A stretch of DNA of 64,000 nt from Eutrophobius brisbanensis (lineage in GTDB: Bacteria > Pseudomonadota > Gammaproteobacteria > Eutrophobiales > Eutrophobiaceae). How positions within the stretch are numbered: position 1 is the stretch's first letter; the number at the start of each line of letters is the position of its first letter. The notes below the pieces were generated by a model. That model did no database searches. It was not told the DNA's origin and worked only from the letters and a program-made list of their open reading frames with translations. The position numbers were made by a program, and so were the translations under genes. The stretch lies in NCBI GenBank assembly GCA_038131795.1, contig JAYPQE010000003.1, positions 1,984,001 through 2,048,000 of the forward strand, in the 5' to 3' direction. Shown piece by piece: positions 1 to 7,964 of the stretch.

Positions 1-1403
1 CCTATTATCCGGTAATGCAATATGCAGATAACGCGGATCTCAGGCATGAAGTCTATGAAGCCTATGTGACCCGCGCCTCAAGCCTGGGACCAGGAAACCA
101 TGATTTCGATAACTCAAAAAATATGAGTGAGATTCTTGGCCTGCGCAAACAAAAGGCACAGCTGCTTGGTTTTAATACTTATGCGGAATACTCTCTGGCC
201 AGAAAAATGGCAAAGACACCGCAGAAGGTCCTTTCCTTTCTTGATGAATTAAGCAGTCATTCTGTTTCAGTCGCAAAGGATGAATATTCAGAACTTGAAA
301 ACTTTGCCCGTGAGCACTATCAACACCAAAAACTTGAACCCTGGGACATCGCGTATTTTTCAGAGAAATTAAAACACCATAAATTTGATTTTACCCAGGA
401 GGACGTTCGACCGTATTTTCCGGTTGACGCAGTGTTAAGCGGTTTATTTACCATCGTCAATAAACTATATGGCCTTGAAATTCAACAGTTACCAGACATC
501 GACGTGTGGCATCCTGATGTGCATTTTTATGCCATTGTCGACGCTAATGGGAATCCGCGCGGCGGCTTTTATCTTGATCTGTTTGCCCGCAAGAGCAAAC
601 GGGGCGGTGCCTGGATGGATGAATGCATCATCAGAAAAAACCTGTCCGGCGACCTGCAGTTACCTGCGGCCTATTTAAGCTGTAACTTTTCACCACCGGT
701 AAACAATAAACCGTCTCTATTGACGCACGATGAAGTCACGACCCTGTTTCACGAGTTTGGTCATGGACTTCATCATATGCTGACCTTAATAGACTACCCG
801 CCTGTGGCCGGCATAAATGGTGTGCCCTGGGACGCTGTAGAATTACCCAGTCAGTTTATGGAAAACTGGTGTTGGGAACGTGAATCGCTGGACCTCATTG
901 GCAGCCATTATGAAACCGGTGACCCAATACCTGATGATTTATTTAATAAAATGCTGGAGGCAAAAAACTTTCAAAGTGCCATGCAAATGGTCAGACAACT
1001 GGAATTTGCCATTTTTGATTTCAGGCTGCATTTTCAGGACTCAGATTATTCGTCCGAATCAATACAACAGCTGCTGGATGAAGTCAGACGCGAAACCGCA
1101 GTCATCATTCCGCCCAAATACAACCGTTTCCAGAACAGCTTTACCCATATCTTTTCCGGCGGATATGCCGCCGGTTATTACAGTTACAAATGGGCGGAAG
1201 TATTATCTGCTGATGCCTTTTCCAAGTTTGAAGAAAATGGTATTTTTGATCATGAAACTGGCCAGCAATTTTTAAATACTATACTGGAGCAGGGCGGCTC
1301 CCGGGATGCATATGAACTGTTTGTTGAATTTCGTGGCAGACAACCCAGCATCACGCCTTTACTCAGGCATGCTGGTATTGAGTCACAACCCCAGAATAAT
1401 TAA
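1..1403 (+). CDS. prlC: Oligopeptidase A (M3 metallopeptidase), 3' part
   Basis: Cytosolic zinc endopeptidase that degrades short peptides, including cleaved signal peptides. The reading frame is open from base 3, so the gene starts upstream of the window; about 466 residues are visible against roughly 680 in the family, so about the first third is missing. The M3 zinc motif HEFGH (HExxH) is present, with a downstream glutamate-containing helix expected to supply the third ligand. The visible sequence aligns by eye with PrlC throughout (for example the TRASSLGP segment) and shows no internal damage. The stop codon overlaps the next start by one base (TAATG), which suggests co-transcription and translational coupling. 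Confidence 0.95.
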   Translation, partial: YYPVMQYADNADLRHEVYEAYVTRASSLGPGNHDFDNSKNMSEILGLRKQKAQLLGFNTYAEYSLARKMAKTPQKVLSFLDELSSHSVSVAKDEYSELENFAREHYQHQKLEPWDIAYFSEKLKHHKFDFTQEDVRPYFPVDAVLSGLFTIVNKLYGLEIQQLPDIDVWHPDVHFYAIVDANGNPRGGFYLDLFARKSKRGGAWMDECIIRKNLSGDLQLPAAYLSCNFSPPVNNKPSLLTHDEVTTLFHEFGHGLHHMLTLIDYPPVAGINGVPWDAVELPSQFMENWCWERESLDLIGSHYETGDPIPDDLFNKMLEAKNFQSAMQMVRQLEFAIFDFRLHFQDSDYSSESIQQLLDEVRRETAVIIPPKYNRFQNSFTHIFSGGYAAGYYSYKWAEVLSADAFSKFEENGIFDHETGQQFLNTILEQGGSRDAYELFVEFRGRQPSITPLLRHAGIESQPQNN

Positions 1404-2113
1404 TGACTAAACTCCTGACAATTAGTTTACTGCTACTGTTCAGTGTCACACTTTCGGCACAGGCACAAACCAGTCAAAGCCAGACGGTATATGTGACCGA
1501 TCAAATTCAGGTGGGGTTGCATACGGAAAAAACTCTGCAAAGTCCCATTATCAAACTCATCCCTTCTGGCGCCGAGCTGGAACTGGTTAAGCAGGAAACG
1601 GATCTATCTTATGTCAGGGACAGTTCAGGGGCCGGCGGCTGGGTGGACAGCAGTTATATTTCCCAATTCAGCTCCGCCGATCCAAAGGTACAGGAAGCAG
1701 AAGACAGAATTCGCAGCCTGGAGACATCATTAAATAACGCACGGCTGGGACAGACGTCTGAAGAAATTGAAAATCTGATGCAGCAGCTAGATGAACAATC
1801 ATCACGAATTGAACAGTTAATCAGTGAGAACCAATCACTCAATCAACAGATCAACGCCAGTAATTCTGATTCCCTGTATGAGAAGATAGAACAATTATCA
1901 GAAGAAAACAGCCAGCTGGAAAGCCAGCTGGCAAATATACTGGAAACCGCCGCACAGCCTGCAGACAATCAATCATCTCAGCCAGATGATGGCTTATTGA
2001 CAGTAAAAAACATATTGATTCTTTCTGGCGTAATATTGCTGGTGGGTATCGGTTTGGGGATATATCTAATGGATTTCGCCAACCGTAAACGTCATGGTGG
2101 TTTCAGAATCTAG
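1403..2113 (+). CDS. SH3-domain envelope protein with coiled coil and C-terminal anchor (TIGR04211/YgiM-like)
   Basis: Probable inner-membrane protein facing the periplasm. A signal peptide covers about residues 1-21 (cleavage near AQAQT). A bacterial SH3 domain follows at about 25-90. A glutamine- and glutamate-rich coiled coil runs from about 95 to 180, and one membrane segment lies at about 201-224, followed by a short basic tail (NRKRH). This is the architecture of the TIGR04211 SH3 family, related to E. coli YgiM. The molecular function of the family is not established; SH3b domains often contact the cell wall. The start overlaps the prlC stop, so the pair is probably one operon. Confidence 0.85.
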   Translation: MTKLLTISLLLLFSVTLSAQAQTSQSQTVYVTDQIQVGLHTEKTLQSPIIKLIPSGAELELVKQETDLSYVRDSSGAGGWVDSSYISQFSSADPKVQEAEDRIRSLETSLNNARLGQTSEEIENLMQQLDEQSSRIEQLISENQSLNQQINASNSDSLYEKIEQLSEENSQLESQLANILETAAQPADNQSSQPDDGLLTVKNILILSGVILLVGIGLGIYLMDFANRKRHGGFRI

Positions 2114-2133
2114 TTTTTTTTAAGAGAAGTTAA

Positions 2134-2901
2134 ATGTTTAAGATTGCATCCTGGAATGTTAATTCCCTGCGAGTACGACTGCCCCATGTGCTGGATTGGC
2201 TGAGCACAGCCCAGCCTGATGTGCTGGCATTACAGGAAACCAAGGTTACAGATGAAGATTTTCCCATCATGGATTTACAGGAGGTGGGGTATCATGCCGT
2301 TTTCTCAGGTCAGAAGACCTACAATGGTGTGGCAACAATCAGCAAAATGCCATCATCCATTATCTCCACCGAACTTCCAGGTCTAGAAGATCCGCAAAAA
2401 AGGGTCCTGGCCAGTCTCCATGATGATATCCTGGTGCTAAACCTTTACGTACCCAATGGCAATGCAGTAGGAACTGAAAAATACGAATATAAACTGGACT
2501 GGTTGGCACACCTCATCGATTACACCCGAAGCCTCATTGGCGATCATCCCAAATGTGTACTGCTGGGAGACTTTAATATCGCCCCGGCGGATGAAGATGT
2601 GCATGATCCTGCCGAATGGGAGGGCAAGGTACTGTGCAGTGAACAGGAAAGGGCGGCCTTTGAAGACCTCATAAAGACCGGACTGACTGATTGTTTCCGT
2701 CTATTTTCAGGCCATACCGTAACCTATTCCTGGTGGGACTACCGTGCAGCGGCCTTCAGGCGTAACCGTGGGCTAAGAATTGACCATATTCTGGCCAGCC
2801 AGGAATTGTCTGCACAATGTCACAAATGCTGGATTGATATTGACCCCAGGAGACTGGAGCGGCCCTCCGATCACACCCCGGTGGTTGCGGAATTTACCTG
2901 A
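2134..2901 (+). CDS. xthA: Exodeoxyribonuclease III / AP endonuclease
   Basis: Base-excision repair nuclease that cuts at abasic sites and removes 3' blocking groups. The 255 residues match the family length. Visible catalytic motifs are SWNVNS near the N terminus (Asn), LQETK (metal-binding Glu), LGDFNIAP (Asp and Asn) and SDHTPV at the C terminus (Asp-His pair). An AAGAGA ribosome site precedes the ATG. It lies 20 bases after the SH3 gene on the same strand. A second ExoIII-family gene at 46173-46946 is clearly divergent, so the genome has at least two AP endonuclease paralogues. Confidence 0.95.
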   Translation: MFKIASWNVNSLRVRLPHVLDWLSTAQPDVLALQETKVTDEDFPIMDLQEVGYHAVFSGQKTYNGVATISKMPSSIISTELPGLEDPQKRVLASLHDDILVLNLYVPNGNAVGTEKYEYKLDWLAHLIDYTRSLIGDHPKCVLLGDFNIAPADEDVHDPAEWEGKVLCSEQERAAFEDLIKTGLTDCFRLFSGHTVTYSWWDYRAAAFRRNRGLRIDHILASQELSAQCHKCWIDIDPRRLERPSDHTPVVAEFT

Positions 2902-2939
2902 AAAAGTCGTTAAATAGCCTGTAATACCGCATAGGACCG

Positions 2940-2968
2940 TTGCATATACTGCATTTATCCAATAAACT
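2940..2968 (+). promoter_or_regulatory. Candidate sigma-70 promoter for rpmE
   Basis: TTGCAT and TAAACT are separated by exactly 17 bases, 41 bases before the L31 start. Both hexamers are imperfect, so this is only a plausible promoter. Confidence 0.3.
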
Positions 2969-3008
2969 GCCCGCCCCTAAAGAGCTGTTAATGCCAGAGT
3001 AATTAAAA

Positions 3009-3215
3009 ATGAAAGCAGAAATACATCCTGAATATCAAGACATCAAGGTCACATGCAGTTGCGGAAATACCTTTGAGACAAAGTCTACCTATGAAGAAAA
3101 GGACATGCATATTGAAGTATGCTCAGAATGCCACCCTTTTTATACTGGTAAGCAGAAAATCCTCGATTCTGCCGGTAGAGTTGACAAATTTAGACGTAAA
3201 TACGGCCAGTCGTAA
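3009..3215 (+). CDS. rpmE: 50S ribosomal protein L31 (zinc-binding form)
   Basis: Large-subunit ribosomal protein that contributes to an intersubunit bridge. The 68 residues match the typical length. The C+ type is identified by a cysteine pair in CSCG (about residues 16-18) and a CSEC pair (about 37-40), which together bind zinc. In many bacteria such L31 proteins are replaced by zinc-free paralogues under zinc starvation; no paralogue is visible here. The gene is monocistronic, flanked by its own candidate promoter and a strong intrinsic terminator. Confidence 0.95.
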   Translation: MKAEIHPEYQDIKVTCSCGNTFETKSTYEEKDMHIEVCSECHPFYTGKQKILDSAGRVDKFRRKYGQS

Positions 3216-3251
3216 AACCCTAATCAATCCCGGCCATTCTTACAGCTGGAG

Positions 3252-3281
3252 AAAAAAACGCCTGTTTAAGGCGTTTTTTTT
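3252..3281 (+). terminator. Intrinsic terminator of rpmE
   Basis: An A-rich left arm and AACGCC pair with GGCGTT across a TGTTTAA loop, followed by a run of eight T. The hairpin starts 36 bases after the rpmE stop. Because the flanks are A-run and T-run, it could work in both directions. Confidence 0.9.
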
Positions 3282-3602
3282 GCCCCTAGCCTGTGTGACA
3301 GTAGCTGACCCCTGATTTAGCCCCTGTCACCTGAAAACGCCCCATCCAATAGATCACTGGCAAAATTATTAGTAAGTGTTTACTAAGTATTTTATGGAAC
3401 CATTCATCTGGAAATTTCATCTCAATTAAAAATGGGTGTAATTTGTTTATTACAGAATGCGAAGCAGTTACTCAAAATCGCTAATGGATATGGCAAAATA
3501 AGCCGGGACTTGATAATCGCAGATCTCTGACAAGAAACACAGGACTCAATTCACGATAATGTTATTTACCAGTGCAAAATTAATTAATATGGAAAACAGA
3601 AC
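3282..3602. other. Gene-free stretch before the M48 protease
   Basis: About 320 bases without a credible open reading frame. The only structure I see is an inverted repeat at 3369-3386 (TTAGTAA, 4-base spacer, TTACTAA) in an AT-rich context, which could be an operator or part of a promoter for the M48 gene. The sequence just before 3603 is AT-rich, with no strong Shine-Dalgarno sequence. Confidence 0.5.
3369..3386. repeat. Inverted repeat, possible operator
   Basis: Perfect 7-base arms TTAGTAA and TTACTAA around GTGT, about 220 bases upstream of the M48 protease start. The dyad could be a regulator site; no specific regulator can be named. Confidence 0.35.
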
Positions 3603-5093
3603 ATGAGAATTTTTAAACTACTTTTACTCCTTCAACTGGTTTTCATTTACGGATGCGCCACCAATCCGGCCACGGGGGAATCCGATTTCATGACGATGTC
3701 AGAGCAGGAAGAGCTGGAAATCGGTAAGCAGGCCCATCAGCAGATCTTGCAGCAATACAGTGTCTACAACGACCTGGAATTACAAAATTACGTCCAGTAC
3801 GTGGGGAATAAAGTTGCCAAAAACGGCCACCGGCCTGAGCTGGATTATACGTTTACCGTGCTTGATAGCCCCGAGGTCAATGCCTTTGCCCTGCCCGGGG
3901 GTTATATTTACATTACCCGCGGACTGATGGCCTATTTAAATACCGAGGCTGAACTGGCCGCGGTACTGGGTCACGAAGTCGGCCACGTTACCGCACGCCA
4001 TGCTGCCAGACAACAATCTGCATCCCAACTGACTGGCCTGGGCGCGGCCATTGGTACCATTATTGGAGAGGCCTTTATACCCGGCATTAGTTCCGTCGGC
4101 GGTCAACAACTGGTGGGCATTGCTGGAACGGCATTGCTGAGAGGCTATGGGCGGGACCACGAACTGGAAGCAGATCGTCTGGGGGCTGAATACCTGGCCA
4201 AGAGTGGATACAACCCTGACGCCATGCTAGAGGTAATCGGTGTATTAAAAAACCAGGAACTGTTTGAACTGCGCCTGGCCCGCGCAGAGGGCCGACAGCC
4301 GCGTGTTTATCACGGTGTCTTTTCCACCCATCCCTCCAGCGATACCCGGCTTCAGGAAGTGGTGGGTTATGCACACAACATCAGAGAATCAGCCTCGGGA
4401 TCGACCTTTGTTGGCAAGACCGAGTATCTACAGCGGGTAGATGGCATGGTTTACGGCGAAAGCACTGACAACGGGCTGGTCAGAGGCAGGGACTTTTATC
4501 ATGGCAATATGGGCTTTTCCATGCGCTTTCCTGATCGCTGGCCAATACAGAATCTCCCGGACAGGCTGGTGGCACAGGCGCCGGGCGGCCTGGCCATGGT
4601 CCAGGTGATGGTCCAGCCGGCCGACCCAAGACTCTCCCCAGGGGACTACATGAACCAACGCATGGGTATTGATACCAGCAATAGAAATGGTCAGGCGTTG
4701 ACTATTAATGGGCTGCCGGCCTATACCACCACGGCCGTTCTGGATACCAACTCGGGCAGGCGGTTAGCAAGGGTGTCTGTTATCTATCTGGGAAACATGG
4801 CCTTCATCATTGCCGGGCATACCCGTGATGCCAATGGACTGAGCCGATATGACAACCCATTTCTGGCTACAACCCGAAGCTTCAGGCCGCTGTCTAACCA
4901 GGAAAGGCAGGTCGCAAACCTCACCAATAGAATAAAGCTGGTTCGCGCCCGTGACGGCGAGGACTTCGATACGCTGGCGTCAACGTCACCCCTGGACAAA
5001 TTTCCAGAAGAGCAATTAAGGCTGATAAACGCACAATATCCTTCTGGCAGTATTGAAAGCGGCGAGCTATTTAAGATCATTCAATCCAACTAG
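3603..5093 (+). CDS. M48-family metalloprotease lipoprotein
   Basis: Envelope zinc protease, probably in outer-membrane protein quality control, by analogy to BepA/LoiP-type M48 enzymes. The N terminus is a lipoprotein signal ending at IYGC, so Cys18 is the expected lipidated residue. The catalytic helix contains HEVGHVTARH (HExxH), and the third zinc ligand is expected in the ELEAD segment. After the protease domain (to about residue 260) comes a C-terminal region ending in a LysM-like stretch (about 440-494). The protein has 496 residues and appears intact. It is a single gene with about 320 gene-free bases upstream and more than 500 downstream. The exact subfamily cannot be fixed by eye. 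Confidence 0.88.
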   Translation: MRIFKLLLLLQLVFIYGCATNPATGESDFMTMSEQEELEIGKQAHQQILQQYSVYNDLELQNYVQYVGNKVAKNGHRPELDYTFTVLDSPEVNAFALPGGYIYITRGLMAYLNTEAELAAVLGHEVGHVTARHAARQQSASQLTGLGAAIGTIIGEAFIPGISSVGGQQLVGIAGTALLRGYGRDHELEADRLGAEYLAKSGYNPDAMLEVIGVLKNQELFELRLARAEGRQPRVYHGVFSTHPSSDTRLQEVVGYAHNIRESASGSTFVGKTEYLQRVDGMVYGESTDNGLVRGRDFYHGNMGFSMRFPDRWPIQNLPDRLVAQAPGGLAMVQVMVQPADPRLSPGDYMNQRMGIDTSNRNGQALTINGLPAYTTTAVLDTNSGRRLARVSVIYLGNMAFIIAGHTRDANGLSRYDNPFLATTRSFRPLSNQERQVANLTNRIKLVRARDGEDFDTLASTSPLDKFPEEQLRLINAQYPSGSIESGELFKIIQSN

Positions 5094-5235
5094 GCGACCA
5101 ACAGGTTTTTTCCGTCCTGGGGCATCTAAAATGGGGGGTAAATTCACCCCCTGAAAGCTCTGCAGTTAGCTGCAAACTTTAATGTTGTTTCTAACCATAA
5201 ATCCTTAACTAATTGCAGCCATTGAATTTCAGAAT

Positions 5236-5258
5236 TTATCCACAATTTCTGTGGATAT
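5236..5258. other. Pair of DnaA-box-like sites
   Basis: TTATCCACA at 5236-5244 is a perfect match to the DnaA-box consensus TTATNCACA. TGTGGATAT at 5250-5258 is the inverted form with one mismatch. A weaker TGTGGAAGA follows at 5262-5270. An AT-rich tract lies about 50 bases downstream. Confidence 0.45.
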
Positions 5259-5442
5259 CTCTGTGGAAGATTTGCGAACATGTGCCCAAGAAGGGCTTGT
5301 TTACTGGCTTTGTGACAAAATTGTTAAATTTTATACAACATTTATATTTAGCATATATTTCAATAAGTTATACCATTTTTCAAGCGTTTCAGAGGCATTT
5401 CCTAAAGTATGAATATGACAATCTCCTGCCGTCGGGAATTTC

Positions 5443-5451
5443 TGTGCATAA
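5443..5451 (-). other. DnaA-box match
   Basis: TGTGCATAA reads as TTATGCACA on the minus strand, a full match to TTATNCACA. A single 9-mer is weak evidence, but it lies about 190 bases from the other two sites in the same noncoding region. Confidence 0.35.
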
Positions 5452-5475
5452 AAGCCACACTTTTTGCCCTCCAGG

Positions 5476-5502
5476 GAACCTTTTATTCACCCTAAAGTCT
5501 TA
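5476..5502 (+). promoter_or_regulatory. Sigma-E/AlgU-like promoter of the candidate sRNA
   Basis: GAACCT at 5476-5481, a 16-base spacer and TCTTA at 5498-5502 match the sigma-E/AlgU consensus GAACTT-N16/17-TCTGA with one mismatch in each element. It would start RNA near base 5508, about 118 bases before the terminator T-run. In Pseudomonas the sRNA at the equivalent place next to engB (ErsA) is also driven by the envelope-stress sigma factor. Confidence 0.5.
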
Positions 5503-5507
5503 AACAA

Positions 5508-5625
5508 TACCCCAAGATATCCTGATTTCACCCAGAAATCAGGACACGCCCGAAATCCCCAATCGGGCATATTTGGCCCCGGCCCAGCAGTCTTCCCCTA
5601 TTATTGGCCGGGGCCACGTTTTTTT
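5508..5625 (+). ncRNA. Candidate Spot 42/ErsA-position small RNA next to engB
   Basis: Three consecutive hairpins are visible on the plus strand. The first is CCTGATTTC/GAAATCAGG (5521-5529 with 5535-5543, loop ACCCA). The second is GCCCGA/TCGGGC (5548-5553 with 5563-5568). The third is a 10-bp GGCCCCGGCC/GGCCGGGGCC terminator stem ending in seven T. The loops and linker are C-rich (ACCCA, ATCCCCAA, TTCCCC), as expected for pairing with ribosome-binding sites. The T-run exists only on the plus strand, so it does not terminate engB, and no gene lies on the plus strand for 480 bases upstream. Spot 42 and ErsA lie at the 3' side of engB in other gammaproteobacteria. The start is inferred from the promoter-like element and expression is unproven. 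Confidence 0.6.
5575..5625 (+). terminator. Intrinsic terminator of the candidate sRNA
   Basis: A perfect 10-bp GC-rich stem (5575-5584 with 5606-5615), a 21-base loop and a T-run at 5619-5625. It overlaps the last two bases of convergent engB. On the minus strand the stem is not followed by T residues. Confidence 0.85.
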
Positions 5626-6220
5626 AGGCCGCGAGCCAGGTATTTAATTTTAAAATGGCGTCCTCAAGGCCAGTCTTTTTCAACACAGAAAATAATTGTG
5701 CTGTGGCATTGTATTCATCACCTAATTGCTTTTTTATGTCCTCAAAGGCCTTCTTTTGCTGGTTATAAGGCAACTTGTCTGATTTATTAATGACCAGATG
5801 CACTGGCAGATCGGCATGTTTGCACCAGCCCAACATCTCCAGATCGTCCGCCTTTAATAATCGCCTGATGTCTACAATTAATATAATCCCGCAGAGAGAT
5901 GTCCGTTCCACGAAATAATCATTAATCAACTGGCCCCATTGTCTCTTCATTGCGGCATCAACCCTGGCAAACCCATAACCCGGCAAATCAACCAGACGAA
6001 CGGCTTCGTTGACAGTAAAAAAGTTTATCAAACGGGTTCGCCCAGGCGTTTTACTGGTCTTTGCCAAGTGCTTATTTTCTGTCAGACAATTGATAACACT
6101 TGATTTTCCAACGTTGGATCTGCCAATAAACGCAACTTCCCGGCCAGTATCTGCTGGAAATTGTGATATTTTTGAAGCGCTGGTAAGGAACTGACTGCCG
6201 CGGTACGGATTATTAGACAT
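5624..6220 (-). CDS. engB: Ribosome biogenesis GTP-binding protein EngB/YihA/YsxC
   Basis: Essential GTPase acting in assembly of the large ribosomal subunit and needed for normal division. The 198 residues match the family length. The G motifs are clear: G1 GRSNVGKSS (about 33-41), G3 DLPGYG (about 78-83) and G4 NKSD (about 145-148). It is divergent from the cytochrome c4 gene with a 154-base spacer and converges on the candidate sRNA. The engB-cytochrome c4-dsbA arrangement is the one I remember from Pseudomonas. Confidence 0.96.
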   Translation of the reverse strand: MSNNPYRGSQFLTSASKISQFPADTGREVAFIGRSNVGKSSVINCLTENKHLAKTSKTPGRTRLINFFTVNEAVRLVDLPGYGFARVDAAMKRQWGQLINDYFVERTSLCGIILIVDIRRLLKADDLEMLGWCKHADLPVHLVINKSDKLPYNQQKKAFEDIKKQLGDEYNATAQLFSVLKKTGLEDAILKLNTWLAA

Positions 6221-6374
6221 TATCTCGGGTCAACAAGGCTTATATAAAATTATGATTTCTTTATCAGAAACATCCAAATTTTCTGTCATTTTAGGTAAAA
6301 TGCACATAATAAAAACAACAAGATATCAAAAGACTCTGATAATCCAAATAATTATATAAAAGGATATATAAGAC

Positions 6375-6995
6375 ATGAGAAACAAGGTCGTGTTTTTAAG
6401 CTGCATCATTTCTATGTTCTACGTAACTACAACGATGGCACAGGGAGATCCTGATGCCGGTGCGCAAAAAGTACAAAGCTGTGGTATTTGCCATGGGGCT
6501 GATGGAAACAGCATGAACCCCATGTGGCCGAAACTCGCGGGACAGCACCCCCAATATACCGTCAAGCAACTAAAAAACTTTAAATCGGGCGACCGCTCAA
6601 ACCCACAAATGTCGCCAATGGCGGCTGCGCTATCAGATCAGGACATGATGGATATCGCGGCATATTATGGCTCACAGACAGCATCACAAGCACAGCTGCC
6701 AGCGGCCATGGAAGATAGTGAAATAGAACTGGGTGAAAGAATTTACCGGGCGGGCGACGCCACAAAAAATCTCGCCTCCTGCATGGCCTGTCACGGCCCC
6801 AGCGGCCTGGGTAATGGTGCAGCCGCTTATCCAGCGCTTGCCAGTCAACACGCAGACTATACGGCGGCACAATTACAGGCATTTAAAAATGCATCCCGCG
6901 ACAACGACGCAAGTTCCGCCATGCGCGATGTTGCTATGAAAATGTCAGATGAGGAAATTAAGGCAGTTTCCCGATATTTACAGGGATTAAATTAA
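6375..6995 (+). CDS. Diheme cytochrome c4
   Basis: Periplasmic electron carrier that delivers electrons to terminal oxidases. A signal peptide covers about residues 1-22 (cleavage after MAQ). Two heme c sites are visible, C36-G-I-C39-H40 and C136-M-A-C139-H140, one per domain, the two-domain repeat typical of cytochrome c4. Candidate axial methionines occur in QMSPM (about 79-82) and in AMRDVAMKMS near the C terminus. A good AGGA ribosome site lies 11 bases before the ATG. DsbA follows on the same strand after 114 bases; disulfide exchange proteins take part in apocytochrome handling, which makes the pairing sensible. Confidence 0.95.
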   Translation: MRNKVVFLSCIISMFYVTTTMAQGDPDAGAQKVQSCGICHGADGNSMNPMWPKLAGQHPQYTVKQLKNFKSGDRSNPQMSPMAAALSDQDMMDIAAYYGSQTASQAQLPAAMEDSEIELGERIYRAGDATKNLASCMACHGPSGLGNGAAAYPALASQHADYTAAQLQAFKNASRDNDASSAMRDVAMKMSDEEIKAVSRYLQGLN

Positions 6996-7109
6996 CCTGC
7001 AGGCATTGAACATCATTTAATTCACCAGATTCAGGGAACCGGTGTAGTGTTTTCTGCATCATATATTTCAAATACTGTTAACCGGACAACTGCAACACAG
7101 GGGTAAATT

Positions 7110-7733
7110 ATGTATAAAAAAATAATAAGGTCAGCGTTAATACTTGCATGTGTATTTTATGGCAGCAGCATTGCCGCTCAAGACTCCATAGAAGGAAAAT
7201 ATGCGGAAATTACCCCCCCGCAACCAACGCAGACCGGAGATAAGATAGAGGTCCTGGAGGTATTCTGGTACGGATGCCCTCACTGTTATAGTTTTGAACC
7301 CCATATTGAAGCCTGGCTGAAAGACTTGCCAGACGACGTTGAATTCATCCGTGTCCCTGGCGTATTGAACCGCGGCTGGATACCTCACGCCAAGGCCTAT
7401 TATGTTGCTGAAAAACTCGGTATCGTCGACAAAATTCATCGCCCCTTATTTGATGCTATACATAAAGAGAAAAGAAGATTATTTACCGAAGAAGAACTGA
7501 TGGATTTTTTTGTTGAGCACGGTGTATCGGCGGGTGATTTCGAGCGAGTGATCACTTCCAAGGAGCTGGATACCAAAATACGCCAGGCCTACTTTCTTGC
7601 CCGAGACTATAAACTGACCGGCGTGCCGTCTGTTGTGGTCAATGGCAAGTACCTGATATCCGCCAGCCATATCCGCACGTTCGAAGAAATGATCCAGGTC
7701 ACCAATGCCTTGATTGAAAAAGAACGCAACTGA
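7110..7733 (+). CDS. dsbA: Thiol:disulfide interchange protein DsbA
   Basis: Periplasmic oxidase that introduces disulfide bonds in exported proteins. A signal peptide covers about residues 1-23. The thioredoxin-fold active site is C56-P-H-C59, the classical DsbA dipeptide, and the cis-proline loop TGVPS lies near residue 170. The 207 residues are full length. The gene is preceded by an AGGGG-containing ribosome site (cacaggggtaaatt) before the ATG. It is probably co-expressed with cytochrome c4. The partner DsbB is not in the window. Confidence 0.94.
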   Translation: MYKKIIRSALILACVFYGSSIAAQDSIEGKYAEITPPQPTQTGDKIEVLEVFWYGCPHCYSFEPHIEAWLKDLPDDVEFIRVPGVLNRGWIPHAKAYYVAEKLGIVDKIHRPLFDAIHKEKRRLFTEEELMDFFVEHGVSAGDFERVITSKELDTKIRQAYFLARDYKLTGVPSVVVNGKYLISASHIRTFEEMIQVTNALIEKERN

Positions 7734-7939
7734 TCCTTCTGATCGCAGGGCAATTACTCTTACATTAAGTCGTCATCCATTTGAGGGGAGACGGCTTGAT
7801 ACCTCTCCATAATCTGCCGGACTGGATAGCTATCTAATACCCGGGAAGTGTATTGGCAAAATCAAACATTTTGAACAGGCCTCTATCAGGTTACTGACAA
7901 ACTGCTTTCAAGCCTTCAGGCAGGACCCGTTGACCATGA

Positions 7940-7964
7940 AAACCTTAAGTAAGGTTTATTTTTG
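7940..7964. terminator. Bidirectional terminator between dsbA and the PQQ dehydrogenase
   Basis: AAACCTTA and TAAGGTTT form a perfect inverted repeat (7940-7947 with 7950-7957) followed by ATTTTT on the plus strand and TTTTC on the minus strand. It overlaps the stop codon of the minus-strand gene. The rest of 7734-7939 has no recognisable element. Confidence 0.55.

Larger units (their letters stand above)
5094..5475. other. Long gene-free region upstream of the candidate sRNA
   Basis: No credible coding sequence. From left to right I see a GGGGG/CCCCC hairpin near 5131-5153 without a T-run (possibly the end of the M48 mRNA), a TGCAG-TTAG-CTGCA hairpin at 5161-5174, two DnaA-box-like sites at 5236-5258, a very AT-rich tract at about 5310-5380, and another DnaA-box match at 5443-5451. 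The open frame at 5213-5503 starts with TTG and has the composition of translated AT-rich noncoding DNA. Confidence 0.5.

Noticed and set aside
5236..5451. Replication origin oriC
   Set aside because: Only two or three DnaA-box matches, no Dam-site cluster, no origin genes nearby, and gene orientation on the left is opposite to that expected.
5213..5503. 96-codon open frame in the long gap before engB
   Set aside because: Starts with TTG, no ribosome site, and its composition is that of AT-rich noncoding DNA overlapping DnaA-box and promoter-like elements.
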